Positions 17,077-26,635 are shown, counted from the stretch's first letter. The stretch is DNA of 64,000 bases from CAYGUK01 sp964352985 (GCA_964352985.1 CAYGUK010000004.1:1-64000); one strand, 5' to 3'. The notes: generated by a model not told the origin, from the sequence alone. Program-made: numbers and translations.

Positions 17077-17466
17077 ATGTCTGAGCTTGATCGAATTGCT
17101 TTTGTCATAAAACCCACTGAGCTCATGTATGAGTGGATCCAAAATCTCCCCCAAGATAATTCTGATATTACGTTAGAAGATCTACGTGAAGATTGTACTG
17201 TCTTATTACTACCTGCTTATGAAGATGATGATGAAATTTGGGATTATTTTGAAGAAATATATCAAGAAATTTTTGAAAGTGAGCTTGAGTCATGGACTTA
17301 TGATGAAGATAAATGGCCAACAGAGAGAAGTCTTGAAAACTTCAACGCCTGGTTTGATATTGAACAACACAATATGGTAATTGATTTAGCAAATATTGAT
17401 GAATTAGCCAATACAGAAGATGATAATAATAACGCTTCTTCTGTTGAATTACTTGATCAGCAATAA
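17077..17466 (+). CDS. Small acidic cytoplasmic protein of unknown function
   Basis: The ATG at 17077 is preferred over an in-frame TTG at 17017 because GAGGA lies about 10 bases upstream of the ATG. The 129-residue product is strongly acidic, with an Asp/Glu-rich stretch around residues 48-75 and several Trp (EIWDYFEEIYQEIF, ESWTYDEDKW). It has no signal peptide or membrane segment. I do not recognise the family. Regular spacing of hydrophobic residues suggests a folded helical protein with a disordered acidic tail. It converges on fadD with a one-base gap between the stop codons. Confidence 0.65.
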   Translation: MSELDRIAFVIKPTELMYEWIQNLPQDNSDITLEDLREDCTVLLLPAYEDDDEIWDYFEEIYQEIFESELESWTYDEDKWPTERSLENFNAWFDIEQHNMVIDLANIDELANTEDDNNNASSVELLDQQ

Positions 17467-17467
17467 A

Positions 17468-19153
17468 TTAAGCTGGCGTTGAAGTAATATCATCATCTCT
17501 TAACTCTCTTCTTAAAATTTTTCCAACATTGCTTTTAGGAAGCTCATCACGAAATTCAATTATCTTTGGTATTTTATATCCAGTTAAATGTTCTCGACAA
17601 TAATTTCGCAACGCTTCTTCATCGAGACTAGGATCTTTTCTGACTACAAATGCCTTCACTTGTTCGCCAGTTACTTCATTTGGGACACCTACTATTGCTA
17701 CTTCTAAGACATGTTCATTTCTCGCAATAATATCTTCGACTTCATTTGGATAAACGTTAAAACCTGAAACTAAAATCATATCTTTTTTCCGATCGATAAT
17801 AGTAACAAATCCTTTTTCATCTATTGTTGCTATATCACCTGTTAATAACCAACCATCATGCGTAAAAATCTTGTGGGTTTCGGCTTGCATATTCCAATAT
17901 CCAGAAGTAACCTGAGGGCCTTTAACACATAATTCACCGGGTTTATTAATTTCAGTTGGATTTCCATGTCGGTCTCTTATCATTACTTGAGTTGACGGGA
18001 CAGGTAAACCGACTGTTCCATTATAGGATTTCAAATTAAGTGGATTAATACACACAGCCGGTGAAGTTTCGGTGAGACCATAAGCTTCTAAAAGTGGTTT
18101 CCCTGTAATTTTTTGCCATTTTTCAGCAACCGCTTTTTGCACAGACATTCCGCCACCTAAAGTCAAATGTAATCGACTAAAATCTAGTTTGCTAAAATCA
18201 GCATTATTAAGCAAAGCATTAAACAAAGTGTTAACACCTGTAATAACAGTAAATTTAACTTTCTTTAATTCCTTAACAAAGCCTTTAATATCTCGAGGAT
18301 TGGTAATTAAAACATTCATTGCACCAAATTTCATAAACACTAAACAATTTGCGAGCAATGAAAAGATATGATACATCGGTAAAGCAGTAATAATCGTTTC
18401 ATGCCCTTCCCTTGCAATAGGTTTAATCCAGGCCGCAGCCTGCAACATATTCGACACCATATTGTGATGTGATAACATTGCACCTTTCGCAATACCAGTA
18501 GTACCTCCGGTATATTGTAAAAATGCTAAATCATTTCGATTGATAGTGACTTCTGCAAAAGACTTTGATTGTCCCTCATGTAGCGCATCACGAAAATCAA
18601 TGACTCGGCCAATTGACCACTCTGGGATCATTTTTTTTACAGACTTAACAACAAAATTAACTAATTTGCGTTTGATAGTAGGAAATAAGTCACCCATTTT
18701 AGTAACAATGACATGCTTAACATGGGTATCAGGTAATGCTTCTTGTAATTCATGAGCAAAATTTTCTAAAACAATTATGGTTTCTGCACCGGAATCTTCG
18801 AGTTGATGAGCAAGTTCACGTGCGGTGTAAAGAGGATTAACGTTTACGACAATTAATCCTGCTCGCAATGCAGCAAATAAAGACACCGGATATTGAAGTA
18901 CATTTGGCATCATCAATGCAACTCGATCACCCTTACGCAATTTTAAGGAGCATTGAAAGTAAGCAGCCAAATTATGAGTAAGCTCATCTAATTTTGTGAA
19001 AGAAATTTTTGTTCCTAAATTATAAAATGCATTTAAATTGGAGTATTTTTTACAACATTGTAAAAAAATATCAACCACTGATTCAAAAGTATTAGGATCA
19101 ATTTCAGCAGGGACGCCTGGTGGATAGGACTTTAGCCAATGTTTCTCTTCCAC
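17468..19153 (-). CDS. fadD: Long-chain fatty acid-CoA ligase
   Basis: Activates fatty acids to acyl-CoA through an acyl-adenylate. The AMP-binding motif TGGTTGIAKGAMLSHHNM (about residues 217-234), EAYGLTETSPAV, the hinge TGDIATIDEKGF and DRKKDMILVSGFNVYPNEVE, and the C-terminal catalytic lysine region KSNVGKILRRELR are all present. The 561 residues equal the E. coli enzyme. With fadE at 23294-25792 it indicates fatty-acid beta-oxidation. It stands alone on the minus strand. Confidence 0.94.
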   Translation of the reverse strand: MEEKHWLKSYPPGVPAEIDPNTFESVVDIFLQCCKKYSNLNAFYNLGTKISFTKLDELTHNLAAYFQCSLKLRKGDRVALMMPNVLQYPVSLFAALRAGLIVVNVNPLYTARELAHQLEDSGAETIIVLENFAHELQEALPDTHVKHVIVTKMGDLFPTIKRKLVNFVVKSVKKMIPEWSIGRVIDFRDALHEGQSKSFAEVTINRNDLAFLQYTGGTTGIAKGAMLSHHNMVSNMLQAAAWIKPIAREGHETIITALPMYHIFSLLANCLVFMKFGAMNVLITNPRDIKGFVKELKKVKFTVITGVNTLFNALLNNADFSKLDFSRLHLTLGGGMSVQKAVAEKWQKITGKPLLEAYGLTETSPAVCINPLNLKSYNGTVGLPVPSTQVMIRDRHGNPTEINKPGELCVKGPQVTSGYWNMQAETHKIFTHDGWLLTGDIATIDEKGFVTIIDRKKDMILVSGFNVYPNEVEDIIARNEHVLEVAIVGVPNEVTGEQVKAFVVRKDPSLDEEALRNYCREHLTGYKIPKIIEFRDELPKSNVGKILRRELRDDDITSTPA

Positions 19154-19208
19154 TTACATTTTCCTCTCGATCATACACCACACAATAATGGTTGGAAGTT
19201 TAAGATAC

Positions 19209-19238
19209 TTGCAATAATAGATCCACTTTTTTTATTAT
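19209..19238 (+). promoter_or_regulatory. Candidate promoter for minC
   Basis: TTGCAA (19209-19214) and TATTAT (19233-19238) are spaced by 18 bases, 33 bases before the minC ATG. Both boxes match four or five of six consensus positions, so the call is tentative in such AT-rich DNA. Confidence 0.35.
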
Positions 19239-19271
19239 ATACACTTTAATGAAAACTAAGGCGTAGGTAAT

Positions 19272-20045
19272 ATGGAAAAAACATCTGTTAGCAAAGAAAA
19301 CATTGCAACTTTTCAATTTAAAGGTAGCTTATTTACTTTAACTGTAATGGTCTTAGAAACTGGAGATTTTACTTATCTCCCGTTACAACTCGAGCAGTTG
19401 ATTAGTCGAACACCGAAATTTTTTCATAACATGCCTATCGTTTTAGATGTTCATAAAATTAATAAAAGCAAATATAACTGGCAACTAAACGAATTAATAA
19501 ATTTAATTCGCGAAAAAAATATAATCCCAATGGGAATTCGTGGTGCAACAACAGCAATAAATGAAGTTGCCTTGTCATTAGGATTAGCCGTAATGCCGTT
19601 AGGTAAAACTGAAACTACTCCGCCCATTGAAATTGAAACTCGCTCAAAACCCACACCAAAATCAACGGAGAAAAAGTCGAAAACAGATACCCTCAATCAT
19701 TCTTATCAATCCTTAAGTAAAATAATTGATAGACCTGTCCGATCAGGCCAACAAATTTATGCTAAAGGTGGTGATCTTATTATCTTAGCTTCTGTTAGTC
19801 ATGGCGCTGAGTTACTCGCTGATGGCAACATCCATGTTTATGGCACTTTAAATGGCCGAGCATTGGCAGGTGTAAACGGCGAAAAATCAGCTCAAATATT
19901 TTGCCAAAGATTAGGAGCTGAATTAATTTCAATAGCCGGACATTATATGATAAAAGATGATATTCAAGAAAAAGATTTTATTCAAGATAGCAGCTTACGA
20001 ATTTATCTCGATAAAGATCATTTGCAAATCACAAACTTAAATTAA
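19272..20045 (+). CDS. minC: Septum site-determining protein MinC
   Basis: Inhibits FtsZ polymerisation away from mid-cell when recruited by MinD. The N-terminal FtsZ-binding domain (about residues 1-110) is followed by a Pro/Lys-rich linker (about 120-145). The C-terminal beta-helix domain has RPVRSGQQIYAKGGDLIILASVSHGAELLADGNIHVYGTLNGRALAG in segments, the hallmark of MinC. Its length of 257 is slightly above the E. coli 231 because of the linker. It is followed by minD after 99 bases, then minE, in the usual order. Confidence 0.95.
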   Translation: MEKTSVSKENIATFQFKGSLFTLTVMVLETGDFTYLPLQLEQLISRTPKFFHNMPIVLDVHKINKSKYNWQLNELINLIREKNIIPMGIRGATTAINEVALSLGLAVMPLGKTETTPPIEIETRSKPTPKSTEKKSKTDTLNHSYQSLSKIIDRPVRSGQQIYAKGGDLIILASVSHGAELLADGNIHVYGTLNGRALAGVNGEKSAQIFCQRLGAELISIAGHYMIKDDIQEKDFIQDSSLRIYLDKDHLQITNLN

Positions 20046-20144
20046 AAGGTTCAATATCTTGTGCCAACACTTTGACTAACTCACAAAACAGTGTAAAGTT
20101 ACTCAATTTTAAAAGTTACAAATTGTAAATGGAAGGGAACAACA

Positions 20145-20972
20145 TTGGCTAAAATTATAGTCGTTACATCAGGTAAAGGTGGCGTTGGTAAAACAACCAC
20201 AAGCGCGGCATTCGCTACGGGTCTTGCGCTACGCGGATTTAAAACAGTCGTTATAGATTTCGATGTTGGCCTAAGAAATTTAGATTTAATCATGGGCTGC
20301 GAACGTCGTGTGGTCTATGACTTTGTTAATGTCATTAATCAAGAAGCAAATTTATCTCAAGCTTTAATAAAAGACAAACGTGTTGATAATTTATATATCC
20401 TACCTGCTTCACAAACTAGAGATAAAGACGCGTTGAATCAAGAGGGCGTAGAACGTGTTCTTAAAGAATTAAGTGATTTTGATTATATCATCTGTGATTC
20501 TCCTGCTGGTATAGAACGTGGTGCGCATATGGCATTATATTTCGCTGATAGCGCTATTATTGTTACCAATCCAGAAGTCTCTTCAGTTCGGGATTCAGAT
20601 CGAATTCTTGGTATTCTTGCAAGTAAATCACGTCGCGCAGAACAAAATCTTGAACCTGTGTCTGAACATCTCTTAATTACTCGTTACTCACCTGTTAGAG
20701 TCGAACGAGGAGAAATGCTCAGTGTAAATGATGTTAAAGAAATTTTAGCAATCCCACTAATTGGTGTTATCCCTGAATCTCAAGCAGTCCTAAAAGCTTC
20801 AAATGCCGGGATCCCAGTTACGCTAGATAGTCAAAGTGACGCAGGTAAATCCTATACTGATGTAGTTTCACGCTTTTTAGGGGAGTCAATTCCACATCGT
20901 TTTGTGGGGAAACGAAAAAAAGGATTGATAGGAAGGATTTTTGGCGGAAATAAGGAGGAAACTATCGTATGA
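20145..20972 (+). CDS. minD: Septum site-determining ATPase MinD
   Basis: Membrane-cycling ATPase that positions MinC at the poles. The deviant Walker A motif SGKGGVGKTTTSA is near residues 9-21. Walker B is in YIICDSPAGIE. The C-terminal amphipathic membrane-targeting helix is KKGLIGRIFGG. The 275 residues are standard. The start is a TTG at 20145 with a good GGAAGGGA upstream; the encoded sequence begins exactly at the conserved MAKIIVVTSGKGG. The minE ATG overlaps its end by 4 bases. Confidence 0.96.
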   Translation: MAKIIVVTSGKGGVGKTTTSAAFATGLALRGFKTVVIDFDVGLRNLDLIMGCERRVVYDFVNVINQEANLSQALIKDKRVDNLYILPASQTRDKDALNQEGVERVLKELSDFDYIICDSPAGIERGAHMALYFADSAIIVTNPEVSSVRDSDRILGILASKSRRAEQNLEPVSEHLLITRYSPVRVERGEMLSVNDVKEILAIPLIGVIPESQAVLKASNAGIPVTLDSQSDAGKSYTDVVSRFLGESIPHRFVGKRKKGLIGRIFGGNKEETIV

Positions 20973-21241
20973 GCATTTTAAAATATATACGTCGTAAAAA
21001 ATCCAGTGCGTCAATTGCGAAAGAACGACTCCAAATTATTATCTCACACGAACATCGTCGCAAAAATAATGATCCTGATTATTTACCCAAACTACAAAAA
21101 GAATTAGTTGCAGTAATAAGTAAATATGTCAATATCGATCCCAATGATGTGAATATTAATTATGATGATAGTGGCGATTGCTCAATTTTGGCATTAAATA
21201 TCACACTGCCTGAATCTGAGCTTCAAACTGAAGAAGTTTAA
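20969..21241 (+). CDS. minE: Cell division topological specificity factor MinE
   Basis: Stimulates MinD ATPase and drives pole-to-pole oscillation. The 90-residue protein has the N-terminal membrane-binding and anti-MinCD helix (KERLQIIISHEHRRK, about residues 18-32) and the C-terminal dimerisation fold (ELVAVISKYVNIDPNDVNI). It overlaps minD by 4 bases (ATGA), so translation is coupled. The mechanosensitive-channel gene starts immediately after its stop. Confidence 0.95.
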   Translation: MSILKYIRRKKSSASIAKERLQIIISHEHRRKNNDPDYLPKLQKELVAVISKYVNIDPNDVNINYDDSGDCSILALNITLPESELQTEEV

Positions 21242-22066
21242 ATGCCTAGTCCAACAAATAATCCATATAGTAACTTGTTTACTCTACAGTATTTATTGCC
21301 ATTTTTTTATGGTTTAGTGATTTTCATAATTGGTTTCATTCTAGCAAAAATATTAAGCAGTACTTTAGTTCGAATTAGTGCTAAACATACGTCTCGTCAA
21401 CAACAAATGTTGATCAAAAAAATAAGCAAATATTTTATTATAATTATATTTTTAGCTGCTGCTTTACAACAAATTGGTTTTAATCTGAGTGTTTTATTAA
21501 GTGCGGCGGGTGTTATAACAGTCGCTGTAAGTTTTGCATCTCGCACAGCTTTTTCGAATATTATAAGTGGATTGTTTTTGCTTTTTGAAAAACCATTTAA
21601 AATCGGTGATACGATTACTATTAATAATATTTCAGGAGAAATTGTTAATATCGATTTATTATCAATAAAAGTTCGCACTTTTGATAACACGTTGGTGCGC
21701 TTTGCCAATGAAAATATTTTGAAGACTCCGATCACAAACTTATCTTTTTATGAGACTAGACGATTTGATTTTAAACTGGGTGTAGATTATAAGAGTAACT
21801 TATCTAATGTGTTTTTAGTGTTAAATGACATCGCAAAAAATAATCAATTTGCATTATCTGATCCTGAAGCAACAATTTCAATTTTAGGATATGGGGAATC
21901 TTCTATCGAATTGCAATTTTCAGTTTGGTCAAATCGTACTGATTTTGCAGCCTTAAAAAAATCACTTCAACAAGAAGTAAAAGAAACTTTTGATAAGCAA
22001 AACATTATAATCCCCTATCCTCATCGAGTCATAGAAATGATATCAGAACCTATCAATATGGACTAA
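21242..22066 (+). CDS. Small-conductance mechanosensitive channel, MscS family
   Basis: A 274-residue inner-membrane protein with three hydrophobic segments (about 15-37, 58-78, 82-104). The pore-lining region SAAGVITVAVSFASRTAFSNIISGLFLLFEKPFKIGD, read in parts, is the MscS signature. The cytoplasmic beta and alpha/beta domains follow (RTFDNTLVRFANENIL, then a C-terminal vestibule). Such channels release solutes on osmotic downshift. It abuts minE with no gap, so it may be read from the min transcript. Confidence 0.9.
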   Translation: MPSPTNNPYSNLFTLQYLLPFFYGLVIFIIGFILAKILSSTLVRISAKHTSRQQQMLIKKISKYFIIIIFLAAALQQIGFNLSVLLSAAGVITVAVSFASRTAFSNIISGLFLLFEKPFKIGDTITINNISGEIVNIDLLSIKVRTFDNTLVRFANENILKTPITNLSFYETRRFDFKLGVDYKSNLSNVFLVLNDIAKNNQFALSDPEATISILGYGESSIELQFSVWSNRTDFAALKKSLQQEVKETFDKQNIIIPYPHRVIEMISEPINMD

Positions 22067-22096
22067 TATTGCGATTTTTAAACAAAAGGAGGCACC

Positions 22097-22461
22097 CTGA
22101 TTCAGGATGATTTAAAAAATGCCATAGCAGCTCACGGAAAATGGAAATCAAAATTACGCCAAATTATAGAAAGTGGAAAAAGTGATGTTTCTGTTGAACA
22201 CGTAGCTGAAGATAACAATTGATCTTTTGGAAAATGGTTACATTACAGAAAAAATGATAAGGACAAAGCAAAACTTCTCACTACGAACGTGCTGTTACCC
22301 TCCATAAAGCATTTCATCAAGAAGCAGCAAAAGTATTAGGACTAGCATTAAATGGTGAGAAAGAAGAAGCCTATAAAAAAAATACAGCTGGAAGCCCCTT
22401 TGGGCAATTATCAGGACAATTAACTCGTGAACTCATTGCTTGGCAAAAATCTCTGGAATAA
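22097..22461 (+). pseudogene. Broken CZB-domain (chemoreceptor zinc-binding) protein gene
   Basis: Translation from CTG 22097, 4 bases after a perfect AAAGGAGG, gives a CZB-like start: DLKNAIAAHGKWKSKLRQII with the first zinc His. It then reads to AEDNN, where a TGA (22220-22222) replaces the conserved zinc Cys before SFGKWLHY. The frame shifts between about 22261 and 22279. The rest continues in another frame as HYERAVTLHKAFHQEAAKVLGLAL, holding the remaining zinc His region, to a TAA at 22459-22461. In CZB proteins a His/Cys/His/His set binds zinc and senses oxidants such as HOCl in chemoreceptors and cyclases. Start codon loss, a stop and a frameshift all point to an inactivated gene of about 120 codons. 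A sequencing error could explain only one of the three. Confidence 0.75.
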
Positions 22462-22465
22462 AAGT

Positions 22466-22711
22466 TTAATAAGAACCCTGATTAGTTAAAGCAATAACTA
22501 TAACAAATAGAAAAATGCAATTTATTAAAATAGTTAACACCTTACTTCCTTTAATTGCAATAATCACCACTAAAACTAAATATGTTAAGAAAGCAAAAGC
22601 CAAACACCGACTTGCCCGTCGTTTAGATACGACTTTTTGATAAGAAATATGATTGATAAATTTTCTGAGAAAAAAGCTTCTGGATAGTAAACCAACACAA
22701 AATAAAAACAC
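22466..22711 (-). CDS. Doubtful small membrane protein
   Basis: An 81-codon frame with two strongly hydrophobic stretches (about 38-52 and 57-76) and a basic segment between 24 and 34. The start would be GTG, with no Shine-Dalgarno sequence. Hydrophobic frames arise easily by chance in such AT-rich DNA. It lies in the otherwise gene-poor 22067-22840 stretch, converging on the CZB pseudogene. I saw nothing else there. Confidence 0.25.
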   Translation of the reverse strand: MFLFCVGLLSRSFFLRKFINHISYQKVVSKRRASRCLAFAFLTYLVLVVIIAIKGSKVLTILINCIFLFVIVIALTNQGSY

Positions 22712-22840
22712 ATTGTGGGTATTAACATCACAATACTAGTGATTATAAATAATGGAAAAATACTTTTATAAAATAAGCGAATACTTTAATTAAGCGTATT
22801 AAAATAGCTGTAATTTTCGTTGTTAAGTTTGAATTTCAAA

Positions 22841-23209
22841 TCACATACAATCCATAATCGCTTTCATCGCTTCCTTCTCAAAATAAGCTTGTGTTTGATT
22901 TTCTTTCGGTCCATTCATCGCTTCTACTACTACTTTCTTATATTTTGGTGTAGCACATTTACAAACTTTTTCAGCCATATCATTCATAGATTTCATGATT
23001 TTAGGATCATTAATCATATTATCTGCGGCGTCTTTATCCTTGCCTTCACTCATTCCCTCTTTCATGCCCGCAACCATTTCTTTCACACAAATATCGTAAA
23101 ATAGTTTTTCAACCGAACCATCATCAGGCGTCGAACTTTGGGCGAAACTCAATGGAATAAAAACAGAGAAACTCACAAGAAAAACAATTAATTGCAAGCA
23201 CTTTATCAT
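22841..23209 (-). CDS. Small exported cysteine-containing protein
   Basis: The start at 23209 is chosen because GGAGAA lies 6 bases upstream and a signal peptide begins there (MIKCLQLIVFLVSFSVFIPL, cleavage near SFA). A longer frame would add 21 unlikely residues. The mature part, about 98 residues, is helical and charged, with Cys in ICVKEM, VCKCATPKYKK and the final MDCM, which could pair in the periplasm. I do not recognise the family. It stands alone, downstream of a minus-strand gene with a 21-base-plus gap. Confidence 0.65.
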   Translation of the reverse strand: MIKCLQLIVFLVSFSVFIPLSFAQSSTPDDGSVEKLFYDICVKEMVAGMKEGMSEGKDKDAADNMINDPKIMKSMNDMAEKVCKCATPKYKKVVVEAMNGPKENQTQAYFEKEAMKAIMDCM

Positions 23210-23293
23210 GAAAATTCTCCATAATAATCTAAAATTCATTAGATATATTATAGCATAATAAAGTGCTTGCATTTTAAAGAGAGAAATTTATTA

Positions 23294-25792
23294 TTAGTAG
23301 ACTTCGGTAATAGATCCCTCTTCGCTTCTATTTAGAGCGTTGTTTGATGATTTATTCAAAAAACTTGTCAACTCATTTGGCGCAAAATGATCTACCGCGA
23401 TCACATCTTGTCTGATGTGATATGCTTCCATCAGTTGATGAAATTCTTCTGTAGTGATCACTTTATTCTCAACAGCATTTTGATAGTAATCCGTAACTGT
23501 TTTACCACTGATTTTTTTATTTTTTATCGCTTTGGCTATTAATTTTTCTAGCGGTTCAGCAGAAATAATTTTATTTAGTGACGCATCCATTTTACCGATT
23601 GGGTTATTCTCTTCAGGTTTAGCATAAATACCGGAAGTGATTCTACGACGCGTTGAGTTTGGTGCCATTGTTAATTCTGATATTTCTTTAATTAAATTAT
23701 CTTTTGGTAATTTTGCATGACGACCAAAAGGGAAAATAATTAATTTTAAGATCGTAGCTAAAATTCGATTGGGCAAATTTTGGAATATTTGCTCAAAGCG
23801 AATTTCAATACCAGAAATAAGTTCTTTAGCACAGTAATCTACAACAATTTTATCTTCTTCTTTTGCCCCCTGATTGATAAAATGTTTTAGAACACATGAT
23901 AAAATATATAAATTACTCAGAATGTCTCCAAGTCTTGCTGATAACAATTCACGACGTTTTAAACTTCCACCTAAGGTCATTAAACAAGTATCAACTAATA
24001 AGGCAAATCCACTACTATAACGTTCCATTTTTTGTAAATAACGTTTAATAGATCCACCTTCTGGTACCATAACTAATTTACCATCTGTTAATCCTAGCAC
24101 TAGCGAACGAGTAAAATTACTTACTGTAAATCCAATATGTTTAAAAATTAAGTCATCAAAACATTTTAATCTTTTTTTACTATTATCTATTTTCAATGAT
24201 TTCATTTCATCTAAAACAAAGGGATGACATCTAACCGCACCTTGTCCAAAAATAATCATGCAACGTGTAAGAATATTAGCCCCTTCTACTGTTATGCTAA
24301 TGGGAACACTTTGATAAGCTCTTGCTGTATAATTTTTTGGTCCCATGCAAATACCTTTGCCGCCATGAATATCCATCACATCTTGGGCAATTTGTCGCCC
24401 ACGTTCCGTACTATGATATTTTGCGATAGCAGATGCAACAGCGGGATGTTCTCCTTGATCAATGCTGTTAACCGTAAATAAACGCAAAGCATCTATGGTA
24501 TAAGCATTACATGCTAATCTTGCTAAAACTTCAGCTACACCATCAAATTTGCCAATAGGCATATTAAACTGCTGACGAATTCTCGCATATGCGCCTGATG
24601 CTAAAACACCGGCTTTTGCTGCCCCCACGGCTGTTGAAGGCAAAGAAATAGCGCGTCCACATGCCAAACATTCTAGTAACATTTGCCATCCACGCCCAAC
24701 ATTTTTAACGCCACCGATAATCGCATCTAATGGAATAAAAACATCCTCACCAAAAATCGGGCCATTTTGAAACGGAATATCTAATGGATAATGTCGACGA
24801 CCAATATTTAGTCCAGGTGTTTCTCTAGGAATAAGTGCAACGGTAATACCTAATTCTTCTTTATCACTAATTAAATGATTTGGATCATATAATTTGAATG
24901 CAAGACCAATAAGTGTAGCAACTGGTGCAAGGGTAATATATCTCTTCGAGAAATTTAATTTAATTCCAGTTACTTCTCGACCTTGATATTGGCCTTTACA
25001 AACTATTCCATAATCAGAAATATTGGATGCATCCGAACCAGCATCAGGTCCGGTTAAGGCAAAACAAGGAATATCTATTCCTGCAGCCAATCGAGGTAAA
25101 TAATAATCCTTTTGTTCTTCTGTCCCATAATTTAATAATAATTCACCTGGGCCTAGGGAATTTGGGACTGAAACCGTCGAAGAAACTGTCACGCTACGAC
25201 TAGAAATTTTGACGATAACTTGAGAATGTGCAAGCGCAGAAAACTCCTTACCACCATATTTTTTAGGAATGATTAATGCAAAAAAACCTTGTTCTTTAAT
25301 ATACTGCCAAAGCTCAGGTGGTAAATCTTTACGACGATAAGTAATATCCCAATCATCTATCATTTGGCAAAGCGTTTCTACTGGGCCATCAAGAAAATCG
25401 ATTTCTTCTTGAGTCAATTTTGGTGAAGGTATTTTAAATAATTTATTCCAGTCAAGTTGTCCTTTAAATAACTCTGCATCCCAGCCTACCGTTCCAGCGG
25501 CTAATGCTTGCTCTTCTGTTTCGGAGAGTGGTGGCATTACTTGTTGGAAAAATTTTAAAAGGTGCCGAGAAATCAGCTGTTGACGTAAAGATTTGAAATT
25601 TAAACAGAAGGCAGATACAGCAAAAACTATCCAAGCAAGCATTTTACCGAAAACAAAAACACTGCTAAACATCGAAAATAAAAACAACCCTACAATACCG
25701 CTAATGGTCCAAACTGAAAGTGATGCTCTAAAATAGCTTAAGCATCCTATAACAATTACAGCTAATAATATCCAACTCACAACTTTCTCCAC
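23294..25792 (-). CDS. fadE: Acyl-CoA dehydrogenase FadE
   Basis: Catalyses the first oxidative step of fatty-acid beta-oxidation. At 832 residues it is the long membrane-attached FadE type (E. coli 814). Three hydrophobic segments occupy residues 1-65. The acyl-CoA dehydrogenase core follows, with QGFFALIIPKKYGG, SVSSTVSVPNSLGPGELLL, CFALTGPDAGSDAS, DIHGGKGICMGP and VEGANILTRCMIIFGQG. A FadE-specific C-terminal domain runs from about 570. It partners with FadD (17468-19153). It follows the DUF1189 gene by 20 bases. Confidence 0.94.
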   Translation of the reverse strand: MEKVVSWILLAVIVIGCLSYFRASLSVWTISGIVGLFLFSMFSSVFVFGKMLAWIVFAVSAFCLNFKSLRQQLISRHLLKFFQQVMPPLSETEEQALAAGTVGWDAELFKGQLDWNKLFKIPSPKLTQEEIDFLDGPVETLCQMIDDWDITYRRKDLPPELWQYIKEQGFFALIIPKKYGGKEFSALAHSQVIVKISSRSVTVSSTVSVPNSLGPGELLLNYGTEEQKDYYLPRLAAGIDIPCFALTGPDAGSDASNISDYGIVCKGQYQGREVTGIKLNFSKRYITLAPVATLIGLAFKLYDPNHLISDKEELGITVALIPRETPGLNIGRRHYPLDIPFQNGPIFGEDVFIPLDAIIGGVKNVGRGWQMLLECLACGRAISLPSTAVGAAKAGVLASGAYARIRQQFNMPIGKFDGVAEVLARLACNAYTIDALRLFTVNSIDQGEHPAVASAIAKYHSTERGRQIAQDVMDIHGGKGICMGPKNYTARAYQSVPISITVEGANILTRCMIIFGQGAVRCHPFVLDEMKSLKIDNSKKRLKCFDDLIFKHIGFTVSNFTRSLVLGLTDGKLVMVPEGGSIKRYLQKMERYSSGFALLVDTCLMTLGGSLKRRELLSARLGDILSNLYILSCVLKHFINQGAKEEDKIVVDYCAKELISGIEIRFEQIFQNLPNRILATILKLIIFPFGRHAKLPKDNLIKEISELTMAPNSTRRRITSGIYAKPEENNPIGKMDASLNKIISAEPLEKLIAKAIKNKKISGKTVTDYYQNAVENKVITTEEFHQLMEAYHIRQDVIAVDHFAPNELTSFLNKSSNNALNRSEEGSITEVY

Positions 25793-25812
25793 GCTCTGTC
25801 GTTAAAACTAAT

Positions 25813-26634
25813 TTAGTCAATTATATCATCATAACTATCGTCAATGTGTGTTTCATTATTTAGTTTCATCACCTTTTTATCACTAAATAAAATCGCACAA
25901 AACAAATAAACAAGTGACAATATAATATAAAAAGCCATATGATAAGGAAATCTTATACCAAAGACCGCAAAAGCTGTGGTAATAAGTAGAGGTGGCGTAA
26001 TAGCAATGCTAGATAGTCGTAATAAGGCAATATAATCTAACTGCCGTTCTAATGTTGCAGCAACCATAGATCCGATAATTGCCATTATTATCACTTGTAC
26101 TAAATGATATAAAAAAGACACTATTACAGAAATAGGATAGGCTACGAAACTAAACCAAGTTTTAATGTTCGAAAGTAAATTTGTAAGTGATTCTGGCGTT
26201 ATCTCTCTATCAGAAATATCTTTTAACGGATATTGCACAATCCCATTATTGGTTCGCATCATAAAATCAGTTTTTGTTACGAGGATAGCGGCTGAAGTTT
26301 GCTGGAGATCTGTAAATTTTCCCGAATTATCAAAAATAATGAGCGGCTTATTCCCAGATTCGGATTTGATAAAATACGGAGAAGGTTTATCCATTGTCAT
26401 TTGTCCCTTTCGTATCGAGATTTTTGGCACTTGTTTGATGATAGGTGGTAATCCAACATTATGTAATTCATTAATAATTAATTGCATTTTACCAATTAAA
26501 AAAAACCAACAAAGCGCACTTAAAATTAATAAATATATTAAACCAATTCCACGCCAATTTTTTCCTACATCTCGATACAACTCACGGGAATAAAAAGAAA
26601 GAAAAAGTGCTTGAGGCCATTTATATTTTTGCAT
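25813..26634 (-). CDS. DUF1189 membrane protein
   Basis: A 273-residue inner-membrane protein. It starts with the characteristic QALFLSFYSRELYRDVGKNWRGIG segment and a first membrane helix (about 30-48). A periplasmic domain of about 110 residues and three to four more helices from 160 to 250 follow. This matches the DUF1189 family, which has no assigned function that I know of. It starts one base after the nhaA stop, so it is translationally linked to a sodium antiporter; fadE lies 20 bases downstream. Confidence 0.75.
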   Translation of the reverse strand: MQKYKWPQALFLSFYSRELYRDVGKNWRGIGLIYLLILSALCWFFLIGKMQLIINELHNVGLPPIIKQVPKISIRKGQMTMDKPSPYFIKSESGNKPLIIFDNSGKFTDLQQTSAAILVTKTDFMMRTNNGIVQYPLKDISDREITPESLTNLLSNIKTWFSFVAYPISVIVSFLYHLVQVIIMAIIGSMVAATLERQLDYIALLRLSSIAITPPLLITTAFAVFGIRFPYHMAFYIILSLVYLFCAILFSDKKVMKLNNETHIDDSYDDIID

Positions 26635-26635
26635 T

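Noticed and set aside
20072..20099. Promoter between minC and minD
   Set aside because: TTGACT is good, but the only -10 at correct spacing is TAAAGT, too weak to list.
22220..22222. TGA at the CZB cysteine as a selenocysteine codon
   Set aside because: The downstream frame is also shifted and no selenocysteine-type stem is obvious, so gene decay is simpler.
22820..23104. Hydrophobic + strand frame opposite the secreted cysteine protein
   Set aside because: It is antisense to a gene with a signal peptide and good ribosome-binding site and is rich in His/Phe as expected of a shadow frame.
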